Shown here piece after piece: positions 15,551 to 22,541 of a stretch of 64,000 nucleotides of DNA. The first letter of the stretch is position 1; every line of letters begins with the position of its first letter. A model generated the notes under the pieces. That model was not told the origin of the DNA. It searched no databases and saw only the letters and a list, made by a program, of their open reading frames with translations. The stretch covers positions 1 through 64,000 of the forward strand of contig JBGCFN010000017.1 of the NCBI GenBank assembly GCA_045106935.1, given 5' to 3'. A program made the translations under genes and the position numbers. This DNA comes from UBA1858 sp045106935 (GTDB lineage Bacteria > Pseudomonadota > Gammaproteobacteria > UBA4575).

Positions 15551-16567
15551 ATGGAAAAAATACCTGCCACGTTAATACCGGGCGATGGTATTGGCCCAGA
15601 GATTGTTAAGGCCACGCTTAAAGTATTAGATGCCTTGGGTGCATCATTTGAGTGGGATGAGCAGTTGGCTGGTGTGGCCGCGGAAACAGCTAGCGGTGAT
15701 CCGTTACCACAAGAGACGATTGATAGTATTCGCAAAACTAAGTTAGCGTTAAAAGGACCATTAACAACGCCAGTGGGCAGTGGTTTTCGTTCGATTAATG
15801 TGCGTTTACGTGAAGAGTTTGAACTGTTTGCCAACGTGCGCCCAGCAAGAAGTTTTCTGATGGGTGGAAGATTTGAAAATGTAGATATCGTGCTAATTCG
15901 AGAAAATCTAGAAGGCTTATATGTTGGGGTCGAGCATTATATACCTATCGCAGATGATCCTAAGGCAGTGGCAGAAGCAACCGGAATCATTACTCGTCAT
16001 GGTTGTACTCGTTTTGTGGAATTTGCATTTAATTGGGCCATCCAAAACAATCGCAAAAAAGTCATAATCGTTCATAAAGCCAATATCCTTAAAAAGCTAA
16101 CAGGTTTATTTTTAGAGATAGCCATGGAAGTTGGTAAAAAATACGAAGGGCAATTAGAGATTGAAGAACGCATTCTTGATAATTGTGCGATGCAGTTAGT
16201 GCTTAATCCAAATCAATTTGATGTATTGATTACGACTAATATGTTTGGCGATATCCTTTCTGATGAGATCGCAGGACTGGTGGGTGGATTGGGCTTAGCT
16301 CCGGCTGCCAATATTGGTAAAGATGCTTCTATTTTTGAAGCGGTACATGGATCTGCGCCTGATATCGCGGGAAAGAAAATTGCTAACCCAACTGCATTGA
16401 TGTTAGCGGCGGCATTGATGTTAGATCATGTGGGTGAAGCTGATAAAGCTGCCAGACTTAGAAAGGCAATAGACGCACAGTTAACAAGCGGTGAAGGGTT
16501 AACAGGTGATCTTGGCGGTAAAGCTAATACAATGGAATTTACTGACAATATTATTGCGAGGTTGTAG
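15551..16567 (+). CDS. NAD-type isocitrate dehydrogenase
   Basis: A 338-residue member of the isocitrate/isopropylmalate dehydrogenase family. It starts with Leu-Ile-Pro-Gly-Asp-Gly-Ile-Gly-Pro-Glu. The substrate loop Thr-Pro-Val-Gly-Ser-Gly-Phe-Arg-Ser-Ile-Asn-Val-x-Leu-Arg (about 77-91) is the isocitrate-type loop, unlike the LeuB pattern. The short length and the absence of the NADP-enzyme phosphorylation segment fit the NAD-dependent homo-oligomeric enzymes of many autotrophs. In sulfur oxidisers with an incomplete TCA cycle this supplies 2-oxoglutarate. The stop lies 1 bp from the convergent hvfC-like gene. Ribosome-binding region AAGGAACG precedes the ATG. Confidence 0.85.
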   Translation: MEKIPATLIPGDGIGPEIVKATLKVLDALGASFEWDEQLAGVAAETASGDPLPQETIDSIRKTKLALKGPLTTPVGSGFRSINVRLREEFELFANVRPARSFLMGGRFENVDIVLIRENLEGLYVGVEHYIPIADDPKAVAEATGIITRHGCTRFVEFAFNWAIQNNRKKVIIVHKANILKKLTGLFLEIAMEVGKKYEGQLEIEERILDNCAMQLVLNPNQFDVLITTNMFGDILSDEIAGLVGGLGLAPAANIGKDASIFEAVHGSAPDIAGKKIANPTALMLAAALMLDHVGEADKAARLRKAIDAQLTSGEGLTGDLGGKANTMEFTDNIIARL

Positions 16568-16568
16568 G

Positions 16569-17342
16569 CTAAGATTCGATTTTAGTCCCTAGGACGATGT
16601 CTTTCTCACGCAGCTGTGTAAGGGTTGTATGACCACCATGTAAGATTACTTCTTCAGAGAGCGAAGGAATTTCATTAGCAATCGTTAATAAAATTTCTTC
16701 TCCCGTCTGAGTTTCATTGCTCGCCATTAACTCAACTAGGCGAGCAGTCATCGGATTCATTTCCATAAATCCTACTTTATCTTGTTGATCTCGATAAACC
16801 AAAATGAATGTTGGTTGTTCTGGAGCGGCCTTAGGTTGGAAGTCAGGCTTGATTTTATGTACAGGGTAATCGTAACGATTTAACTCTGCTAATGGTGACA
16901 ACACAGGAATTTGTTTGAGTAAATTCCCCTCCTGATTAATGGTGTCCGTATCTATTTCAGTATCAATAAATGACAGCATTATTTCTAACCACTCGTAATG
17001 AGTAAGCTCTAATAGAAAAATAGGATCTTCAGGTTGAGGTGTGCGTTCTTCGTTTAAATAAATAAGGAATTCTTTAGAAATATCCCTGAAGTAAGGAGAA
17101 TGACTTTTATGATTCGAGAAAAAATCTCTAACCATTCTATGCCAATCTTCGTCATTATAAAGTTTACGCGTAACAGGAAATCCGTTAGCTAAAAAGCCTT
17201 GCACGTTTCGATATAATAAACCTCGATAAATTTCTAGGCGCCGATCTTCAATTTCTGAGGGCGCAGGGTTGTTGCCTGGGTCTCTTAAGTGTGCAGTAAA
17301 TTCATACTGCACTTCTTTAAATTTTTGTTCAGATTCAGGCAT
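16569..17342 (-). CDS. hvfC: HvfC/BufC-type partner protein (DUF2063)
   Basis: A 257-residue protein with an N-terminal DUF2063 domain (about 8-100, with the Arg-Leu-x-Ile-Tyr-Arg and Gly-Phe-Pro-Val-Thr motifs) and a C-terminal winged-helix-like part. In known systems this protein delivers the RiPP precursor to the MNIO enzyme; it has no catalytic motif of its own. Its ATG overlaps the end of the MNIO gene by 8 bp, so the two are translated together, as expected for subunits of one complex. It is the last gene of the cluster. Confidence 0.88.
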   Translation of the reverse strand: MPESEQKFKEVQYEFTAHLRDPGNNPAPSEIEDRRLEIYRGLLYRNVQGFLANGFPVTRKLYNDEDWHRMVRDFFSNHKSHSPYFRDISKEFLIYLNEERTPQPEDPIFLLELTHYEWLEIMLSFIDTEIDTDTINQEGNLLKQIPVLSPLAELNRYDYPVHKIKPDFQPKAAPEQPTFILVYRDQQDKVGFMEMNPMTARLVELMASNETQTGEEILLTIANEIPSLSEEVILHGGHTTLTQLREKDIVLGTKIES

Positions 17343-18192
17343 GAGCGCTCACCGTATTGTTAGAGCGATTCCATTTTTGTTGTAACTGGCATATCTGGTC
17401 GACTTCTTTCATTAACACGGGCAATTCAGGAATATTGAAGTCTCGTTCTAGTAGCGTCGGGAATACTCCAAATAATTCGTAGGCTTTATCTAATATAGCC
17501 CACACTGGATCGATCACGTCAGCGCCATGTGTATCGACAATTAAATCCTTTGCCTCATTGTAGTGTCCCGCAATATGACAATATGTAATACGTTCTGCGG
17601 GAAGAGATTGTAAAAAAGTAATGGGGTCGTATTTGTGGTTAATGGAATTGACGTAAATATTATTAACGTCTAATAAAAGTTCGCAATCCGCTTCATCTAA
17701 CACAGCTTTTAGAAACTCAATTTCTTCCATCTCTTTGCCGGGAGCTGCGTAGTAAGATGCATTTTCCATGGCAATGCGTTGACCAAGAATATCTTGAACT
17801 TGTTTGATTCGGTCAGCGACGTAGTGCACTGCTTCAGCAGTAAATGGGATTGGCATCAAGTCATACAAATGACCTTGATCAGAACAGTAGGTTAAATGTT
17901 CTGTGTATTTGAGAATATTATGCTGTTGCATGAATGTTTTTATATCTTTAACTAAATCTAGATCTAAAGGTGTTGGTCCTCCAATAGATAAAGATAATCC
18001 ATGCGTGACAAAATCATACTGCTCTGTGTATTCGCGAAAACGTTTTCCTAGACGGCCACCCATACCAATCCAGTTTTCTGGTGCAACTTCCATAAATTGA
18101 ACCTGACTAGGGTTGAACTCCAGAAGCTCCTCCAGCATGTGCCCGCGTCGAAGGCCTAGGCCAGCCCCATTTACACAATATTCCTTAGTCAT
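17335..18192 (-). CDS. hvfB: MNIO-family RiPP-modifying enzyme (DUF692), HvfB/BufB type
   Basis: A 285-residue TIM-barrel protein of the multinuclear non-heme iron oxidase family. The expected metal-ligand residues are visible: His64 (Thr-His-Gly), Glu98, Glu143-Asn144, Asp175, Asn178, His206 and His210 (His-Ile-Ala-Gly-His), Asp220-x-His222, Glu249 and Asp251. Relatives convert the cysteine of EGKCG motifs into an oxazolone-thioamide or thiooxazole using iron and oxygen. The adjacent precursor gene carries ten such motifs, so this protein is the likely modifying enzyme. It overlaps the partner gene by 8 bp and follows the DoxX gene by 53 bp. Confidence 0.92.
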   Translation of the reverse strand: MTKEYCVNGAGLGLRRGHMLEELLEFNPSQVQFMEVAPENWIGMGGRLGKRFREYTEQYDFVTHGLSLSIGGPTPLDLDLVKDIKTFMQQHNILKYTEHLTYCSDQGHLYDLMPIPFTAEAVHYVADRIKQVQDILGQRIAMENASYYAAPGKEMEEIEFLKAVLDEADCELLLDVNNIYVNSINHKYDPITFLQSLPAERITYCHIAGHYNEAKDLIVDTHGADVIDPVWAILDKAYELFGVFPTLLERDFNIPELPVLMKEVDQICQLQQKWNRSNNTVSAHA

Positions 18193-18245
18193 AATATTCT
18201 CTTTTGCTGGAGATGATTCTGAGTGTAATCACTTTAGGATAAACT

Positions 18246-18854
18246 CTATTTTTTGTTGATAAAGTTTAAGTAGTAATCCAGGCTGAAAAACTTACCAGCA
18301 CCGATGAAAAACAATACTAACAACATAATAAAATAGGTAGTGGCGAATTCAATGCCATTGTTTAAAGCAACTAAACTGCCATTCTCGGTTAGCCAAGAAT
18401 AATTACCATGTTCTTTTAATATGTCTTTTGCTATTCCTAAGCGTTCTACGGCTTCCATTGTGCGTTCTGTAGCAAATATCCCTGATCCTGATGAAATGGC
18501 TAGCCAGCCGTTGCCAATATGGACGGAGAAAATGGCGACTAACATGGTGATCATGAGTGGAATAGATATCCAGCGCACACCAAACCCTACAAGTAGGAAT
18601 ATTGCACCTAGCACTTCAGTCCATCCCGCCAGGAAAGCCATTAACGTAGGAAGGGGTAAACCTAAGCCCCATTCTGGGTTGCCGAACCAACTGACTGTAG
18701 ATTCAAAAGGCATAAAGGTGGAAAAGTCGATTTTGTTAGCGCCAGCCATCCAGAAGACAGGGGCGAGATATAAACGTAAAGCTAGTGGCCCAAGAAAATC
18801 TAGCACTCTTAACTTGTCAAAAATTGAATTAAAAAAATTAATTATTCCCATCAT
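18246..18854 (-). CDS. DoxX-family membrane protein of the RiPP cluster (HvfD-like)
   Basis: About 202 residues with four predicted membrane helices and the DoxX pattern (Leu-Arg-Leu-Tyr-Leu-Ala-Pro-x-Phe-Trp-Met-Ala-Gly-Ala-x-Lys early on). An extended loop of about 60 residues between helices 3 and 4 contains Gly-Ser-Gly-Ser-Gly and is longer than in plain DoxX proteins. DoxX genes are regular members of hvf/bufferin clusters; roles in redox maturation or export are proposed but unproven. The start ATG at 18854 is chosen because GGGA lies 6 bp upstream; a TTG 12 bp earlier is the alternative. Confidence 0.85.
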   Translation of the reverse strand: MMGIINFFNSIFDKLRVLDFLGPLALRLYLAPVFWMAGANKIDFSTFMPFESTVSWFGNPEWGLGLPLPTLMAFLAGWTEVLGAIFLLVGFGVRWISIPLMITMLVAIFSVHIGNGWLAISSGSGIFATERTMEAVERLGIAKDILKEHGNYSWLTENGSLVALNNGIEFATTYFIMLLVLFFIGAGKFFSLDYYLNFINKK

Positions 18855-18880
18855 GTTTGTTCCCAATGTCTTGTCTATTT

Positions 18881-20392
18881 TTATGTGTGTACATATGTGG
18901 TTTCACTAGAATAAAGTTCGTCTAACGGTATTGATCTGCCTTGTGGGCTAACAATATATGCATGTTTCCTGCGTAATTGTCTTGGTTCGGTCACGCCACA
19001 AGAATGAGCAATCACTCCTACCTCATAGACCATGTTTTTGATGTAATTCCTTACACGCTCTGCTTTATTTTCTGGATTTAATCCACTTTGCAAATCTTTA
19101 TCGTGTGTGGTGATGCCGGTTGGGCAGGTATTTTTATTGCATTGTAATGCTTGAATGCAACCAATAGAAAACATAAACCCGCGTGCTGAAGCGATAAAAT
19201 CTGCTCCAGTGGCGAGCGCCCAAGCAACCTCTACAGGCGTGACTAATTTTCCTGAAGCGATAACTTTGATTCGGTCGCGTAGACCATGCTGTTTTAATTT
19301 ATTTATTAATAAGGGTAAGCTCTGTTTGATCGGCAAGCCTACATTATCCATCAAACTCATCGGTGCGGCACCGGTGCCACCATCACCACTGTCTATGGTA
19401 ATAAAGTCAGGTGCATTCTCAATGCCGCGGTCACTGATAGTTTTGAATAGGTCGTCCAGCCAATCGCGAGTACCAATGACAGTTTTGAAGCCAACTGGTT
19501 TTCCCGAAGTTTCTCTCACGGTCTTTAGCATGTCGAGTAAATCGTCGATTGAATTGATATCGACGTGTCGGTTGGGGCTTATCGAGTCAGTCCCGACAGG
19601 AATACCACGAATATTGGCAATCTCTTCATTTACTTTGGCGCCCGGCAAAATACCGCCTTTGCCAGGTTTCGCGCCTTGTGCCAGTTTGAGTTCAAACATT
19701 TTTACTTGTTTGTGAGCAGCAATGGCTTTTAATTTTTCAGTATTTAAATTTCCCTCATGGTCACGCACACCATATTTGGCTGTACCAATTTGGAAAACAA
19801 TATCTGCTCCACCTTCTAAATGATATGGGGACAATCCGCCTTCACCGGTATTTATCCAGCTACCTGCTTCGCGTGCCCCATTTGAAAGTGCGAGTACTGC
19901 TGGTTTAGAAATAGCGCCATAGCTCATTCCGGAAATATTATAAATTGATCGAGTACTATAAGGATGACGACAATATTCGCCAATCGTGACTTCTTTAGGT
20001 TTCGCTGAATCGATGCTTAATTTAGGAAAAGGACAGTTACCAAAAATAACGGTGCCAGGTTTGTATAGATCACGTGTGGAACCAAATGCGAGGGTAGAGT
20101 CGATGTCTTTAGATGCGCGATACACCCATGATCGTTCCGCGCGATTGAAAGGTAACTCTTCTCGGTCCATCGCGAAGAAGTATTGGCGAAAAAATTCGCC
20201 CATATGCTCAAAAAAATAACGAAAACGACCGACAACTGGGTAGTTATGTCGAATTGCGTGTGTGGTTTGAGAGCGGTCTATGACATATAAAATAGCGATA
20301 ATCACAATGCTAGCGCCAATAAAGAAAATAAACAGGAACGCTAAAATCTCTAGAGCGGTTAATGCGAATCTTGATAACTCATGTATTTCCAT
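18881..20392 (-). CDS. FMN-binding glutamate-synthase-family protein, membrane-anchored
   Basis: About 503 residues. A single N-terminal membrane helix (about 11-38) is followed by a GltB-type central/FMN barrel. Glutamate-synthase landmarks include Gly-Glu-Gly-Gly-Leu-Ser-Pro-Tyr-His, a Ser-Gly-Asp-Gly-Gly-Thr-Gly-Ala-Ala-Pro phosphate loop and the 3Fe-4S cysteine set in Cys-x5-Cys-x4-Cys-Pro-Thr-Gly-Ile. No glutaminase domain is present, so it is not an ordinary glutamate synthase. It lies between the precursor gene and doxX on the same strand. The start at 20392 is preferred because GGAGA lies 6 bp upstream. Its role in the RiPP cluster is unknown: accessory oxidoreductase or unrelated passenger. 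Confidence 0.85.
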   Translation of the reverse strand: MEIHELSRFALTALEILAFLFIFFIGASIVIIAILYVIDRSQTTHAIRHNYPVVGRFRYFFEHMGEFFRQYFFAMDREELPFNRAERSWVYRASKDIDSTLAFGSTRDLYKPGTVIFGNCPFPKLSIDSAKPKEVTIGEYCRHPYSTRSIYNISGMSYGAISKPAVLALSNGAREAGSWINTGEGGLSPYHLEGGADIVFQIGTAKYGVRDHEGNLNTEKLKAIAAHKQVKMFELKLAQGAKPGKGGILPGAKVNEEIANIRGIPVGTDSISPNRHVDINSIDDLLDMLKTVRETSGKPVGFKTVIGTRDWLDDLFKTISDRGIENAPDFITIDSGDGGTGAAPMSLMDNVGLPIKQSLPLLINKLKQHGLRDRIKVIASGKLVTPVEVAWALATGADFIASARGFMFSIGCIQALQCNKNTCPTGITTHDKDLQSGLNPENKAERVRNYIKNMVYEVGVIAHSCGVTEPRQLRRKHAYIVSPQGRSIPLDELYSSETTYVHT

Positions 20393-20542
20393 CTGCATTC
20401 TCCAGCAAAGTACATTTTATTGCTCAGCATAAACGTCAGAGGTAAAGTGGTGGGTCTACAAAGACGACGCCGAATTAATGTTCTAATTATTATAAGTGAC
20501 TATTATATTTTAAATGCTTTACACAAAATCATTAGGGATAAA

Positions 20543-20578
20543 AAAACGGAGGGACCTTATGTCAGATCCCGCCGTTTT
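20543..20578 (-). terminator. Terminator/attenuator between the RiPP precursor gene and the next gene
   Basis: Twelve-base arms (one mismatch) around a 12-base loop. On the minus strand the stem is followed by at least six T residues. Its position, 81 bp after the precursor stop and 150 bp before the next gene, would allow high precursor mRNA with partial read-through into the maturation genes. Confidence 0.75.
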
Positions 20579-20658
20579 AGTGTTCTAGACTCTTAGGTAA
20601 ATTTAGAATCTAGTGCGTTGGTATCAATACTGATACCTGTAAGCTTGGTAGTCGGGAA

Positions 20659-21027
20659 TTACTCTTCGCCGCACTTACCTTCGCCACATTTACCTTCTTC
20701 AGCTTTAGACTCGCCGCATTTACCTTCGCCGCATTTACCTTCTTCAGCTTTAGACTCGCCGCATTTACCTTCGCCGCATTTACCTTCTTCAGCTTTAGAC
20801 TCGCCGCATTTACCTTCGCCACATTTGCCTTCTTCAGCTTTTTCTTCGCCGCATTTACCTTCACCACATTTGCCTTCGTGACTATCAGCAACCATGTAGC
20901 CAGAAGAAAGCTCGGTCATACCGAATGGATTGGCATCAGCATTCGCTGTAGGCATAGCAATTACACTTGCAGTTAAAGCAGCGCCAACTGCAGCAGCGAT
21001 TGGCTTAAGTTCAAATTTCTTAGACAT
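20659..21027 (-). CDS. hvfA: HvfA/bufferin-type RiPP precursor with ten EGKCG motifs
   Basis: A 122-residue secreted precursor. The signal peptide runs to about Ala30 (Thr-Ala-Asn-Ala). A short spacer is followed by five repeats of a 15-residue unit, two EGKCG motifs then Glu-(Glu/Ser)-Lys-Ala-Glu, the last one cut short. EGKCG starts at residues 51, 56, 66, 71, 81, 86, 96, 101, 111 and 116, giving ten cysteines and no other cysteine. In HvfA and bufferins these cysteines are converted by the MNIO enzyme to copper-binding heterocycles. GGAGAAAG lies 3 bp before the ATG. The modifying genes follow downstream after a terminator. Confidence 0.93.
   Translation of the reverse strand: MSKKFELKPIAAAVGAALTASVIAMPTANADANPFGMTELSSGYMVADSHEGKCGEGKCGEEKAEEGKCGEGKCGESKAEEGKCGEGKCGESKAEEGKCGEGKCGESKAEEGKCGEGKCGEE
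20662..20878 (-). repeat. Tandem 45-bp repeats inside the RiPP precursor gene
   Basis: Near-identical 45-bp units, each coding for two EGKCG motifs and a spacer, are repeated four to five times in frame. Codon use is nearly the same in each copy, which points to recent expansion by slippage or unequal recombination. Not a CRISPR array: there are no unique spacers. Confidence 0.85.
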
Positions 21028-21099
21028 TTACTTTCTCCGTACTTGTTTATTGAAGTGTTACTTAAAAATATTTTGGAATATTGCTTCCTGCCTATAAGG

Positions 21100-21115
21100 A
21101 CCCTAGTTATAGGGT
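21100..21115. promoter_or_regulatory. 6-bp perfect palindrome in the RiPP precursor leader
   Basis: ACCCTA and TAGGGT flank GTTA, 73 bp before the precursor ATG. It could be an operator or a hairpin in the leader RNA. A nested CTATAA/TTATAG pair overlaps it. No regulator can be named. Confidence 0.35.
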
Positions 21116-21179
21116 TTATATTACAGGCTATTTAGCATGTTTATTACCTTACTACTATTAAGGTGAAATGGTCACGATG

Positions 21180-21208
21180 TTTAGAGCTAAATAAAACAAT
21201 CGAGTTCC
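21180..21208 (-). promoter_or_regulatory. ECF (RpoE-like) promoter for the RiPP precursor
   Basis: On the minus strand GGAACT is followed after 17 bases by TCTAAA, which fits the sigma-E type -35 (GGAACTT) and -10 (TCTAA/TCAAA). It lies between the nth stop and the precursor gene, about 150 bp upstream of the ATG. Related clusters in other bacteria are reported to be under ECF sigma factors, which supports this reading. No sigma-factor gene is in the window. Confidence 0.45.
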
Positions 21209-21240
21209 CATGATAGCGGATGATGCCGAATTTATCCTTA

Positions 21241-21873
21241 TCAGCCTGTCTTTTTAGAATATTCACATAGGTCAAGTATTGTACAATTTGAGCATTTAGG
21301 ATTGCGTGCAATACATGTATAGCGTCCATGCAGTATCAGCCAATGGTGTGCATCACGTTTAAATTCTTCTGGGACGAGTCGAAGCAAGCGTTTCTCTACT
21401 TCAATGACATTTTTTCCAGGGGCGATGCCTGTTCTATTCGACACTCTATAAATGTGTGTGTCGACCGCAATAGTTGGATGACCAAATGCGGTATTCAATA
21501 CTACGTTGGCTGTTTTTCGACCAACCCCAGGCAAGGCCTCTAAAGCCTCGCGATTTTCAGGCACTTGACCGTCATGTTCCTCCATTAAGATTTTACATGT
21601 CTTAATTATATTCTTGGCTTTAGTGTTGTAGAGTCCAATAGATTTCACAAAGGTTTTTAATTTCTTCTCACCTAGTTGATAAATCGCTTCAGGAGTATTG
21701 GCGATTTTGTAAAGCGGGCCAATAGCTTTATTAACACTGACGTCTGTTGCTTGAGCAGAAAGAATTACCGCGATGAGCAACTCAAATTCATTATTGAAGT
21801 TAAGCTCAGTTGTCGGGTTTGGATTTAGGTCGCGTAAGCGACTAAATATTTCTGTGCGTTTAGTTTTGTTCAC
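21241..21873 (-). CDS. nth: Endonuclease III
   Basis: A 210-residue bifunctional DNA glycosylase/AP lyase for oxidised pyrimidines. The helix-hairpin-helix Leu-Pro-Gly-Val-Gly-Arg-Lys holds the catalytic Lys120, and Asp138 is in Val-Asp-Thr-His. The C-terminal 4Fe-4S loop is Cys187-x6-Cys194-x2-Cys197-x5-Cys203. The start appears to be GTG at 21873. The neighbouring gene upstream is an Rnf-type ferredoxin, echoing the rsx-nth order of enteric bacteria. Confidence 0.95.
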   Translation of the reverse strand: MNKTKRTEIFSRLRDLNPNPTTELNFNNEFELLIAVILSAQATDVSVNKAIGPLYKIANTPEAIYQLGEKKLKTFVKSIGLYNTKAKNIIKTCKILMEEHDGQVPENREALEALPGVGRKTANVVLNTAFGHPTIAVDTHIYRVSNRTGIAPGKNVIEVEKRLLRLVPEEFKRDAHHWLILHGRYTCIARNPKCSNCTILDLCEYSKKTG

Positions 21874-21897
21874 CGTAAAAGAAAATGATTTGCAATG

Positions 21898-22533
21898 TTA
21901 TTTTTTTTGGTTTGAATCTTTTAGTGTTTGTAATTTGTCAGCAAGCTCAAGTTTTTTGGTTGAAAGGAAAGCTTGTTGTTGAGTTTTTTTATTTTCTAAG
22001 CGCTGCTTGCGTAGTTTAACGCGCTGCTTACTTGCAGTGATGAATTCTTTTTTGTCAGCTTTATGTTTAAGCATGCTCAAGCCATATTTGAATGTCTGCA
22101 TTAATGGAATGTTACTTGGACATGCTTTATTGCATTCGCCGCACAGTGTGCAAGTGTTCAGCAAATTTTTTTCAGCTAAGGAGAATTTTATACTGCGAAT
22201 GTTTGCGTATAAGGTATCTGGATTTAAATGACTGGGGCAGACAGGAATGCAATCGCTACAATGAATGCATGCCTTAATTTCATTATAGTTGGGCGTGTTA
22301 GGCCCAACTTTTTCTAATGAATGGTTCGGCTGCATAGTGATGCAGTCGACCGGGCAGGGATCAATGCAGAGCTTGCAACCAGTGCAGAATGAGTTGATAA
22401 CACTATGGAGCTGTTTCGATGCACCTAGGATGGCATCAAAGGGGCATGCTTTAATGCAAAGTGTGCACCCAATACAATGATCTTCATCGATAACAGCAAG
22501 TGTTTGACTAAATGAAATTGCTGCTGATGCCAT
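21898..22533 (-). CDS. RnfB/RnfC-type soluble polyferredoxin (four 4Fe-4S clusters)
   Basis: A 211-residue protein joining two parts. Residues 10-70 match the ferredoxin half of RnfB/RsxB, with Cys20-x2-Cys23-x2-Cys26-x3-Cys30 and Cys50/53/56/60. Residues 85-150 match the ferredoxin half of RnfC/RsxC, with Cys89/92/95/99 and Cys128/131/134/138 ending in Ala-Cys-Pro-Ser-Asn-Ile-Pro-Leu. A Lys/Gln-rich helix forms the C-terminus, as in RnfC. The membrane anchor and Cys-rich Fe-S domain of RnfB and the NADH/FMN domain of RnfC are missing, and no rnfADGE genes are adjacent. It should be a cytoplasmic electron carrier. It lies between metG and nth, all on the minus strand. Confidence 0.85.
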   Translation of the reverse strand: MASAAISFSQTLAVIDEDHCIGCTLCIKACPFDAILGASKQLHSVINSFCTGCKLCIDPCPVDCITMQPNHSLEKVGPNTPNYNEIKACIHCSDCIPVCPSHLNPDTLYANIRSIKFSLAEKNLLNTCTLCGECNKACPSNIPLMQTFKYGLSMLKHKADKKEFITASKQRVKLRKQRLENKKTQQQAFLSTKKLELADKLQTLKDSNQKK

Positions 22534-22541
22534 AGGTCGAG

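Noticed and set aside
20618..20891. Open frames on both strands over the precursor repeats, and a CRISPR-like look of the region
   Set aside because: They are shadows of the 45-bp coding repeats. There are no unique spacers and the minus-strand frame has a signal peptide, a ribosome-binding site and EGKCG motifs.
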